DNA from: Chloroflexota bacterium
GTDB lineage: Bacteria > Chloroflexota > Limnocylindria > Limnocylindrales > CSP1-4
Assembly: GCA_021812735.1 (NCBI GenBank)
Contig: JAKAMV010000449.1
Span: 1-7,908 of the forward strand
DNA: 7,908 bases
Reading direction: 5' to 3'
Under the pieces are notes generated by a model. The model saw only the letters and a program-made list of their open reading frames with translations. It searched no databases and was not told the DNA's origin. The first letter of the stretch is position 1. Every line of letters begins with the position of its first letter. This document shows positions 1-5,508 of this stretch, piece by piece. The position numbers were made by a program, and so were the translations under genes.

Positions 1-498
1 CGACCCACCCAGCAATCCGTACGGATTGAGCAGGGTGAAGAGATCGCCCGTGAACTGGTGCCGCGCATCGATGGGGACGCCCTGCACGATGTTGGCGAAC
101 GCGACGCCCCAGAGGAACGCCGGCAGGAGCGAGCCCACGAAGATGGCGAGATCCCAGCGTGACCGCCACGCGGGGTCGGGGCGCTTGCTGCGGAACTCGA
201 AGGCGACGCCGCGCGCGATGAGCGCCACCAGGATCAGGAAGAGCGCCAGGTAGAAGCCGCTGAAGAGGGTCGCGTACCACTCGGGGAAGGCCGCGAACGT
301 GGCGCCGCCGGCGACCAGCACCCAGACCTCGTTGCCGTCCCAGACGGGCCCGATCGTGTTGATCAGCGCCCGCCGCTCACGGTCGCCGCGTCCCAGGAAC
401 GGCAGCAGGATGCCGACCCCGAAGTCGAAGCCCTCGAGCACGAAATACCCGATCCAGAGGATCGCGATGAGCGCGAACCAGATCGTCGTCAGTTCCAT
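1..498 (-). CDS. cydB: Cytochrome bd quinol oxidase subunit II, N-terminal part
   Basis: CydB is the second core subunit of the membrane-bound cytochrome bd quinol:O2 oxidoreductase, a high-affinity terminal oxidase. The ATG is at 498 and 166 codons are visible before the gene leaves the window. CydB is usually about 340-380 residues, so roughly half is present. The start MELTTIWFALIAILWIGYFV gives a first membrane helix followed by LEGFDFGVG, a hallmark of the family. PFLGRGDRERR (34-43), TIGPVWDGNEVW (48-59) and FAAFPEWYATLFSGFY (68-83) are typical conserved CydB stretches. The visible part ends near NPYGLLGG. The start follows the cydA stop by 13 bases and has a good Shine-Dalgarno (AGGGGAG, 505-511, 6-base spacing) that touches the cydA stop, so the two are almost certainly co-transcribed. 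I see no frameshift. The 3' end, and any cydX or cydDC, lie outside the window. Confidence 0.96.
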   Translation of the reverse strand, partial: MELTTIWFALIAILWIGYFVLEGFDFGVGILLPFLGRGDRERRALINTIGPVWDGNEVWVLVAGGATFAAFPEWYATLFSGFYLALFLILVALIARGVAFEFRSKRPDPAWRSRWDLAIFVGSLLPAFLWGVAFANIVQGVPIDARHQFTGDLFTLLNPYGLLGGS

Positions 499-511
499 GA
501 CCGGCTCCCCT

Positions 512-1912
512 TCAGTAGCTGAAGGCCACGGGGCGATCGACCTCGTCCCCGGCCCCGGCGGCAGGCGTCTCCGGCAGGCCCGCCCGGATGCGACGGAAGA
601 GCAGGCCGACCTCGACGGCCGCCAGCGCGCCGTAGAGGAGCGTGAACCCCACGACGCTGATCAGCACCTCGGCCGCGGAGGTGGTGGGGGAGACGCCGGC
701 CGAGGTCTGCATCAGGCCGAAGACCAGCCAGGGTTGGCGCCCCATCTCGGTGAAGAGCCAGCCGAGCGAGTTGGCCGCGAGCGGCAGGAGTGGCAGGATC
801 ACCGCCACCGCCATCACCCAACGCCCGATCGGCAGCCCCCGCCGGCGCACCGCCCACAGGATCCAGACCGCCCCGCGGGCGGCGAGCGCGCCCATCCCGA
901 TCATGAGCCGGAACGACCAGTAGGTGAGCGGCACGTACGGCACGTAATCGCCGGGCCCATACGTCGCCTGGTACCCCGCCTGCAGGTCGTTGATCCCTTC
1001 CACCTTACCGTCGAGGCTGCCCGTGGCCAGGAACGAGAGGACGTTCGGGATGCGCAGCGAGAAGAGCTCGGTGCGGCCGTCGAGCGAGCCGATGGTGAAG
1101 ATCGAGAAGGACGCCGGCTGTTCCGTCTGATAGAGCGCCTCGGCCGCGGCCATCTTCATCGGCTGCACGTTGGTCATGACTTTCGCCTGTTGGTCGCCGG
1201 TCACCAGCACGAGCAGCGCAGCCACCAGCACGGTCCAGGCCCCGACGCGGGCCGCCGTCCGGAAGGCGTCCGCGTCGAGATCGGGGTGACGCCAGAGGCG
1301 CCAGAGGGCGACGCCGGCGACGAACGCTCCGGCCGTCAGGAAGGCGGCGACGATGGTGTGGGGGAACGTGATCACGGCTACCGGGTTCGTGAGCACGGCG
1401 AGGAAGTCGGTCTGCTCCGCACGGCCTACGCTGGCGTTGAGCTGATAGCCGACCGGATGTTGCATCCACGCGTTGGCGGCCAGGATGAAGAACGCCGACA
1501 GGACCGTCCCGATCGCCGCGATCCAGATCGTCGCGAGGTGCACCCGCTTCGGGAGTCGATCCCACCCAAAGATCCAGAGGCCTAGGAAGGTCGACTCGAG
1601 GAAGAACGCAAGCAGCCCCTCGATGGCCAGGGGCGCCCCGAAGATGTCGCCGACGAAGCGACTGTAGGCGCTCCAGTTCATGCCGAACTGGAACTCCTGG
1701 ACGATGCCCGTCACGACGCCCAGGGCGAAGTTGATCAGGAAGAGTTCGCCATAGAAGCGGGTGAGCCGCAAGTAGCGCGGGTTGTCCGTGCGCACCCAGG
1801 CCGTCTGGAAACCAGCCACGAGAAAGGCGAGGCCGATCGTGAGCGGGACGAACAGGAAGTGGTAGACGGTGGTGATGCCGAACTGCCACCGGGCGAGTTC
1901 GAGAGCGCTCAT
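512..1912 (-). CDS. cydA: Cytochrome bd quinol oxidase subunit I (short Q-loop type)
   Basis: CydA carries the quinol site and the haems of cytochrome bd oxidase in the cytoplasmic membrane. The gene is complete at 466 residues. By comparison with E. coli CydA (from memory), the expected residues are present: His18 in VYHFLF, Glu98 and Glu106 in GDIFGAPLAIEGLLAFFLE, His185 in FPHTIVAAF, Met337 in FRLMIGMG, Lys253 and Glu258 in the quinol region, and GRQPW at 391-395 preceded by Glu389. About nine hydrophobic helices are visible. The loop between about 240 and 335 is much shorter than in E. coli CydA (522 residues), placing the protein in the short-Q-loop group common in Gram-positive bacteria, actinobacteria and Chloroflexota. 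The ATG at 1912 is preceded by a strong GGGAGGAGG ribosome site. The gene is followed at once by cydB. A regulator gene lies 304 bases upstream on the same strand. Confidence 0.98.
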   Translation of the reverse strand: MSALELARWQFGITTVYHFLFVPLTIGLAFLVAGFQTAWVRTDNPRYLRLTRFYGELFLINFALGVVTGIVQEFQFGMNWSAYSRFVGDIFGAPLAIEGLLAFFLESTFLGLWIFGWDRLPKRVHLATIWIAAIGTVLSAFFILAANAWMQHPVGYQLNASVGRAEQTDFLAVLTNPVAVITFPHTIVAAFLTAGAFVAGVALWRLWRHPDLDADAFRTAARVGAWTVLVAALLVLVTGDQQAKVMTNVQPMKMAAAEALYQTEQPASFSIFTIGSLDGRTELFSLRIPNVLSFLATGSLDGKVEGINDLQAGYQATYGPGDYVPYVPLTYWSFRLMIGMGALAARGAVWILWAVRRRGLPIGRWVMAVAVILPLLPLAANSLGWLFTEMGRQPWLVFGLMQTSAGVSPTTSAAEVLISVVGFTLLYGALAAVEVGLLFRRIRAGLPETPAAGAGDEVDRPVAFSY

Positions 1913-1930
1913 CGCCCGCTGCCTCCTCCC
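1913..1930 (-). promoter_or_regulatory. cydA ribosome binding site
   Basis: On the minus strand the 18 bases before the cydA ATG read GGGAGGAGGCAGCGGGCG. The AGGAGG core lies 9 bases from the ATG. This supports the start at 1912, from which the conserved CydA N-terminus begins directly. Confidence 0.8.
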
Positions 1931-1988
1931 TTTCCGGGTCTTCCCTCCTGCCGCCGGCCCGGGGTCGACGGAGGACCTGACCGGTCGA

Positions 1989-1994
1989 ATTGTA
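1989..1994 (-). promoter_or_regulatory. Candidate -10 element for cydAB
   Basis: The minus strand reads TACAAT (five of six matches to TATAAT), an AT-rich island in very GC-rich surroundings, about 75 bases upstream of the cydA start. Eighteen bases upstream of it is TGGATC, only a weak -35 match, and it lies inside the 18-bp tandem repeats. A weak -35 overlapped by repeats would fit a promoter that needs an activator, but this is inferred from position only. Confidence 0.35.
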
Positions 1995-2000
1995 TGGGCG

Positions 2001-2036
2001 CTGGCGCGATGCGATCCACTGGCGCGATGCGATCCA
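2001..2036. repeat. Two tandem 18-bp repeats upstream of cydA
   Basis: CTGGCGCGATGCGATCCA occurs twice in perfect head-to-tail copies, 2001-2018 and 2019-2036. TGGGCG flanks the pair on both sides (1995-2000 and 2038-2043). Each unit contains a GCGAT direct doublet. The repeats lie just upstream of the candidate -10 element and cover the -35 zone of a cydA promoter. They could be paired binding sites for a regulator or a recent small duplication. Confidence 0.75.
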
Positions 2037-2110
2037 TTGGGCGGCTCTGCTCCCTGGTGCGACGGTCGACGCTCCCGATGGGACGCTCTGGGCGTGGAAG
2101 GTAGGAGCCC

Positions 2111-2166
2111 GGCACCGCCATTTCATGGTGCAGGTGCACCATATCGCGACCAAGATCGGCGGTGCC
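2111..2166. repeat. Nested inverted repeat, 9-bp outer arms around an 18-bp dyad
   Basis: The outer arms are GGCACCGCC (2111-2119) and GGCGGTGCC (2158-2166), perfectly complementary. Inside them lies ATGGTGCAGGTGCACCAT (2125-2142), an 8+2+8 inverted repeat. As minus-strand RNA this folds into a 9-bp stem, an asymmetric internal loop (15 and 5 nt), then a 7-bp hairpin with an ACCU tetraloop. It starts about 50 bases after the regulator's stop and lies upstream of the candidate cydA promoter. It could be a 3' end structure of the regulator mRNA, an operator, or a structured RNA. There is no U-run after it, so a standard intrinsic terminator is not supported. Confidence 0.7.
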
Positions 2167-2181
2167 CACGGACGACGGTCG

Positions 2182-2197
2182 GGCGGCGATCGCCGCC
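2182..2197. repeat. 16-bp perfect palindrome
   Basis: GGCGGCGATCGCCGCC is perfectly self-complementary and lies 19 bases after the regulator's stop codon. In RNA it would give a 6-bp stem with a GAUC loop. No T-run follows on the minus strand. It may be part of a terminator-like structure together with the nested repeat next to it, or a protein site. In DNA this GC-rich a palindrome of this size can also arise by chance. Confidence 0.5.
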
Positions 2198-2216
2198 TGC
2201 GTCCCCTGCCGAGGAC

Positions 2217-3011
2217 CTACACGAGGCCGCTGCGCATCCCGAGCAGCACCATCTCCAGGCGGTTGCGCGCCCCGAGCTTCCCCTGCACGTTGGCGACGTG
2301 GTTGCGCGCGGTGAAGACGCTGATCGCAAGCGCCTCAGCGACCTCATCGATCGTCGATCCCTGGGCAACCATGCGCAGGACCTCGAGTTCGCGCCGCGTG
2401 AGCGTCTCGACGGCGGGCTCGCCCCCCGACCGGTGCGCCACGCGCTCCACCGTGCTCAGGCGTTCGCCGACCCGTGCGCCCCGGACCTCGCGGAACAGGT
2501 GCAGGACGTGGAACCCGCCGCCGGGCTGCTCGAGGACGAGGACGCTGAAGGAGAGCAGCTTCGCCGACCCATCGCGCGCGCGTGCCATCACCTCGTACGC
2601 GGCGGTTCCACGCCCCCGGCGCGCGTTCGTCGTGACGGGGCAGCCGCGGCGGCAGACGGGGTGGCCGTCGGGTTCGCGACCCATCAGGGCGAGGTAGCAG
2701 GGCTGGTTGACGACCTCTTCCGGCGAGAAGCCGAGCATGCGCTGCGCCGAGCTCGACCAAGTCACGACGCGCTGGCGCTCATCGGTCACGAAGAGTCCGT
2801 CGGCGGTCGCGATCCGTCCGAACCACGGCTCCTCGACGATGGCGGTGTCGTGGATCGGGAGGCGAGCTTCGAGCGGACACGCGTCGCACTCCGCCCGCTC
2901 CGCGATCCGCTGTCTGGCGTGCCCTGTCCTCGTCGTGGCCATCGTCGTGTATGGGCTCTCTTGCGTGCGCGTCGCGCCGGTTCCAGCGATCCCCGCGACG
3001 GCCGCGCGCAC
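2217..3011 (-). CDS. PAS domain, LuxR-type HTH transcriptional regulator with conserved-looking cysteines
   Basis: This 264-residue protein is likely a cytoplasmic one-component sensor-regulator. A PAS-like domain spans about 65-175 (DGLFVTDERQRVVTWSSSAQ, then MLGFSPEEVVNQPC, the usual PAS entry and helix). A GerE/LuxR HTH spans about 200-262 (LTRRELEVLRMVAQGSTIDE, then VAEALAISVFTARNHVANV). There is no receiver domain with a phospho-acceptor Asp. Five cysteines stand out: C42 and C45 (CDAC), C105, C120 and C124 (CRRGC). The set could bind a metal, Fe-S cluster or haem, or form disulfides; the ligand is not known. The start taken here is a GTG at 3011. An ATG at 2942 (residue 24) is a good alternative that keeps all domains and cysteines. 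It lies 304 bases upstream of cydA and co-oriented, so control of cydAB is plausible but inferred. Confidence 0.88.
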   Translation of the reverse strand: MRAAVAGIAGTGATRTQESPYTTMATTRTGHARQRIAERAECDACPLEARLPIHDTAIVEEPWFGRIATADGLFVTDERQRVVTWSSSAQRMLGFSPEEVVNQPCYLALMGREPDGHPVCRRGCPVTTNARRGRGTAAYEVMARARDGSAKLLSFSVLVLEQPGGGFHVLHLFREVRGARVGERLSTVERVAHRSGGEPAVETLTRRELEVLRMVAQGSTIDEVAEALAISVFTARNHVANVQGKLGARNRLEMVLLGMRSGLV

Positions 3012-3183
3012 CGCCTGAACGGCCAGCGGCCGCCCCGTTGCCAGCTGGGGCCGCGGAGCTCAGGCTGAACCCGGAGGCGCCGTTCGGGAAGGGACCAACG
3101 GTGCAACGGCGGGGATGCCGGATGGCCCGTGACCGGTGCCTCCCGGGGCGGCGGCCGCACAGCACCTGCGCCGAGCCGGACCG
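3012..3183. other. Intergenic region between GH31 and regulator genes
   Basis: This 172-base spacer must hold the 3' end of the sugar operon and the regulator's promoter, but neither is clear. Only weak features were seen. GGTGC (3135-3139) and GCACC (3162-3166) could form a 5-bp stem just after the GH31 stop, without a T-run. CCGTTGC (3035-3041) and GCAACGG (3103-3109) form a 7-bp inverted repeat with a long gap. CAACGG is repeated at 3096-3101 and 3104-3109. No good -10 hexamer is visible. Confidence 0.5.
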
Positions 3184-5508
3184 CTACGCGAGCCTCGGCA
3201 GGTCGGGTACCTCTTCTGCATCCGCGCGGCGGAAGACCGGGATGATCTCGAGCGGCGCCGCGCGGGTCACCCTCCGGCCGCCCTCGACGGCTGCGCCGGT
3301 CCACAGATCGACCCACCGGCCCGCCGGCAAGTAGACCTCCCAGTCGGTCGCGCCCGGCTCGACGACCGGCGCCACGAGCAGCGCGTCGCCCAGCAGGTAC
3401 TGGTACGGAACATCCCAGATCTGCGGGTCGGCGGGCCACTCGAAGCAGAGGGCACGCATGAGCGGCCGACTGGTCGCCACCGCCCGGCGCGCCTGGTCCG
3501 CGAGATACGGGACGAGCCGTTCCCGGATCTGCGCGAAGCGCCGGAAGGTCGGCAGCACGCGCGGGTCACTGGTCCGCTCGGCGATGTTCCAGGGGGTCCG
3601 ATCCCGCGAGGGCCGGCGGTGTCGGTTGAACTCCGAGTGGTACTGCATGATCGGACAGAACGCCGCCATCGCTGCGGCCCGCAGGTACAGCTCCGCAGAC
3701 GGGATCTCCCCGGAGAAGCCCGCGAGGTCCCAGCCCCAGAAGAAGATCCCCGATGCGCCCGCGGTGAGACCGGCCGTGATCGCGGCCCGGAAGGCCGCCC
3801 ACGTCGAGTCTTCGTCGCCGGCCCAGTGCAGCGGAACGGCACCCGCCCCGGTGAACCTGGCACGGCTGAACGTGACCGGCCGGCGGCCACAGGAGCGGAG
3901 CAGCTCGTGATACGCGGCGGCGTAGTGCAGCGGATAGCGGTTGTTGGTCTCGGCGCCGCGTGTCCCGTCCGCGTAGCGCAGCCCGTCGCCCCAGGCGTGC
4001 TCCCCGCCGTCGGTCTTGAACCCGTCGATGCCGACCTCCTCGACCAAGTAGCGGCGCTTCTCGAGCCACCAACGCTTCGCGTCCGGGTTGGTCCAGTCAG
4101 GGAGGAGGGCCCCCGGGAACCACCAGCCACGATTGCGGTACGGTCGCCCGTCCGCCTCGCGCACCGCGTACCCGCGCGCGACCATGGTGTCCCGGTCGGC
4201 GCGAGCCTGGCCCTGCGGCGCTGGGTGTGCCTTGAGCAGCGGCACCTGCCAGAGGAGCACGCGGATCCCCCGGGTGTGGAGCCAGTCGACGAGCCCCTTG
4301 GGGTCCGGCCAGGCGCCGTCGGGCGGAAACGCGAAGTCGGCGAGCCGGTGCGGCGCGCCGTCGGGATGGACCGCGTAGCGGGCGTCGCGAAAGGCGACGA
4401 ACGTCGTCTCGTCGCTCCAGGCCTCGATCACGACGACCCCAACCGGGATCCCCTCGGCGAGGCTGCGCTCGACCTCGGCCCGCACCCGTGCCTGCGTATC
4501 CCACTCGTTGCCGCTCATCCACAGGTGGTAGACCCAGGCGGGCGGGAGCGTCGGACGGCCGATCTCGGCGAGGAACGCCGCCAGGACGTCCGCGGGCGTG
4601 CCGGCGTAGAGGGCCAGCTCGACGGTCGGATCCAGGTCGGCCGGGTCCAGGGCCACCTCGATCCAGAGCCGCTCGGGATCGGTCGCCCCGACGTCGTACC
4701 AGGTGCGCCGGCTCGTCCGGAGATGGAGGCCCCAGCCGGGTGAGCCGTCGCCGGGCACGACGATCGCGAACGGCACCGGCAGGTACGTTCGGTTGCCCTG
4801 GCCCTTGTACTGCTCGAAGACGGTCGCATCGAGGCGACGCCCCGCCTGATCGAGATGGTCGAAGCGTTCACCGAAACCGACCACGTGGGCACCGCGCTCC
4901 AGGCGCAGGGCGAACCGGAGACGGAGCGGACCCGCGTCAGCGCAGAGCCAGGCGACGCTCCCCGGGACCAGCCGGTCAGTCTCGGGTCCGGCTGTGACGG
5001 CTCCCGCGGAGCTCGCCGGCCGGTCCCCTTGCGTCTGGTCACCCGCGCCGCCAGCGGCGGTCACCACGAGCCGGCCTGCGTCAGCCCGCCACCCAGCGAC
5101 GGTGAACTCGAAGCGGCGACTCCGCCAGCCACCCTCGGCGATGAAGGCGTAGCGGACCCGTGTGCCCGCTGGCAACGGTGCGAGCCGCACGACCCACGCA
5201 GCGCGGGCCAGAGCAGGGGCGCGGCTGGCGGCCGCGGAGAGATGGCCGTCCCTCGGCTGCAACGCCTCGTCCGATGCGGCGGGCTCGTCCGCCACCAGCT
5301 CGTCCGCCACCAGCTCGTCTGTCACCAACTCGGCGGGGAGCCGCTCCGTCCGCCCGCCAATCTGCAGCTCGACCGCCAGCCCCGCGATCGACCACGGGGT
5401 CGTCGCGCGCAGCTCGATCGGTTCGCCGACGACCGGGTCGACCGGGACCCGCTGGTCGGGCTCGAGCCGGTAGGGATGGCCGAGCCCGCGCGGGCGGTGG
5501 CGGATCAC
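3184..5508 (-). CDS. GH31 alpha-glycosidase (alpha-glucosidase or alpha-xylosidase type)
   Basis: GH31 enzymes are retaining alpha-glycosidases that release a sugar from the non-reducing end. From the GTG at 5508 the protein has 774 residues and no signal peptide, so it is probably cytoplasmic. An N-terminal beta-sandwich (GFGERFDHLD, 211-220) precedes a TIM barrel. The nucleophile is Asp500 in DGFKTDGGE and the acid/base is Asp565 in HWAGDEDSTW. The 65-residue spacing agrees with E. coli YicI. WGWDLAGF (591-598), YQYLLGDALLVAPVVEPGAT (702-721) and LPAGRWVDLWTG are typical C-terminal GH31 stretches. The frame is open 36 codons further upstream, but those would lie inside the GH15 gene. The GTG overlaps the GH15 TGA as GTGA, so I prefer it. 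Oddities are Gly in place of the usual aromatic after the nucleophile (TDGGE), VIEAW on an early barrel strand, and an acidic ELV(A/T)D repeat near 60-75. Exact substrate cannot be read from sequence. Confidence 0.93.
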   Translation of the reverse strand: MIRHRPRGLGHPYRLEPDQRVPVDPVVGEPIELRATTPWSIAGLAVELQIGGRTERLPAELVTDELVADELVADEPAASDEALQPRDGHLSAAASRAPALARAAWVVRLAPLPAGTRVRYAFIAEGGWRSRRFEFTVAGWRADAGRLVVTAAGGAGDQTQGDRPASSAGAVTAGPETDRLVPGSVAWLCADAGPLRLRFALRLERGAHVVGFGERFDHLDQAGRRLDATVFEQYKGQGNRTYLPVPFAIVVPGDGSPGWGLHLRTSRRTWYDVGATDPERLWIEVALDPADLDPTVELALYAGTPADVLAAFLAEIGRPTLPPAWVYHLWMSGNEWDTQARVRAEVERSLAEGIPVGVVVIEAWSDETTFVAFRDARYAVHPDGAPHRLADFAFPPDGAWPDPKGLVDWLHTRGIRVLLWQVPLLKAHPAPQGQARADRDTMVARGYAVREADGRPYRNRGWWFPGALLPDWTNPDAKRWWLEKRRYLVEEVGIDGFKTDGGEHAWGDGLRYADGTRGAETNNRYPLHYAAAYHELLRSCGRRPVTFSRARFTGAGAVPLHWAGDEDSTWAAFRAAITAGLTAGASGIFFWGWDLAGFSGEIPSAELYLRAAAMAAFCPIMQYHSEFNRHRRPSRDRTPWNIAERTSDPRVLPTFRRFAQIRERLVPYLADQARRAVATSRPLMRALCFEWPADPQIWDVPYQYLLGDALLVAPVVEPGATDWEVYLPAGRWVDLWTGAAVEGGRRVTRAAPLEIIPVFRRADAEEVPDLPRLA
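5284..5328. repeat. In-frame 15-bp tandem repeat in the GH31 gene
   Basis: CTCGTCCGCCACCAG occurs twice exactly (5284-5298 and 5299-5313), followed by a diverged third copy, CTCGTCTGTCACCAA (5314-5328). On the coding strand it gives the acidic pentads ELVTD, ELVAD, ELVAD in the N-terminal beta-sandwich of the GH31 protein. Being in frame, it can vary in copy number without breaking the gene. Confidence 0.85.

Larger units (their letters stand above)
1913..2216. other. Intergenic region between the regulator and cydA
   Basis: This 304-base spacer holds no convincing gene. From regulator to cydA it carries the palindrome, the nested inverted repeat, the 18-bp tandem repeats, the -10-like TACAAT and the cydA ribosome site. 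An 86-codon minus-strand frame runs through it and ends in an ATGA overlap with cydA. Its content is low-complexity (MDRIAPVDRIAPAP from the tandem repeats, then Gly/Arg-rich), so it looks non-coding. Confidence 0.7.

Noticed and set aside
299..1585. A 428-codon plus-strand frame opposite cydA and cydB
   Set aside because: It spans two well-supported genes on the other strand, has a low-complexity Arg/Glu/Gly/His-rich product and no recognisable domain.
2125..2142. The dyad as a known FNR, CRP or Rex site near cydAB
   Set aside because: ATGGTGCA-N2-TGCACCAT does not match TTGAT-N4-ATCAA, TGTGA-N6-TCACA or the Rex TTGTGAA-type half site.
1909..2169. A possible 86-residue small protein just upstream of cydA, ending in an ATGA overlap
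   Set aside because: Its sequence is low-complexity, partly made by the 18-bp repeats, and it runs through inverted repeats. The strong ribosome site serves cydA. I see no conserved motif.
1869..3068. A 399-codon plus-strand frame across the spacer and the regulator
   Set aside because: It runs opposite the PAS-LuxR gene, has no domain and shows the same compositional bias as the other shadows.
3135..3166. Possible intrinsic terminator after GH31
   Set aside because: The stem is only 5 bp with a long loop and no T-run follows, so it is noted only as a weak feature of the spacer.
3136..4743. A 535-codon open frame on the plus strand opposite GH31
   Set aside because: It is Arg/Pro/Gly-rich, resembles no family, and mirrors the GC-rich GH31 gene, whose catalytic motifs are all intact. 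Long antisense frames are common at this base composition.
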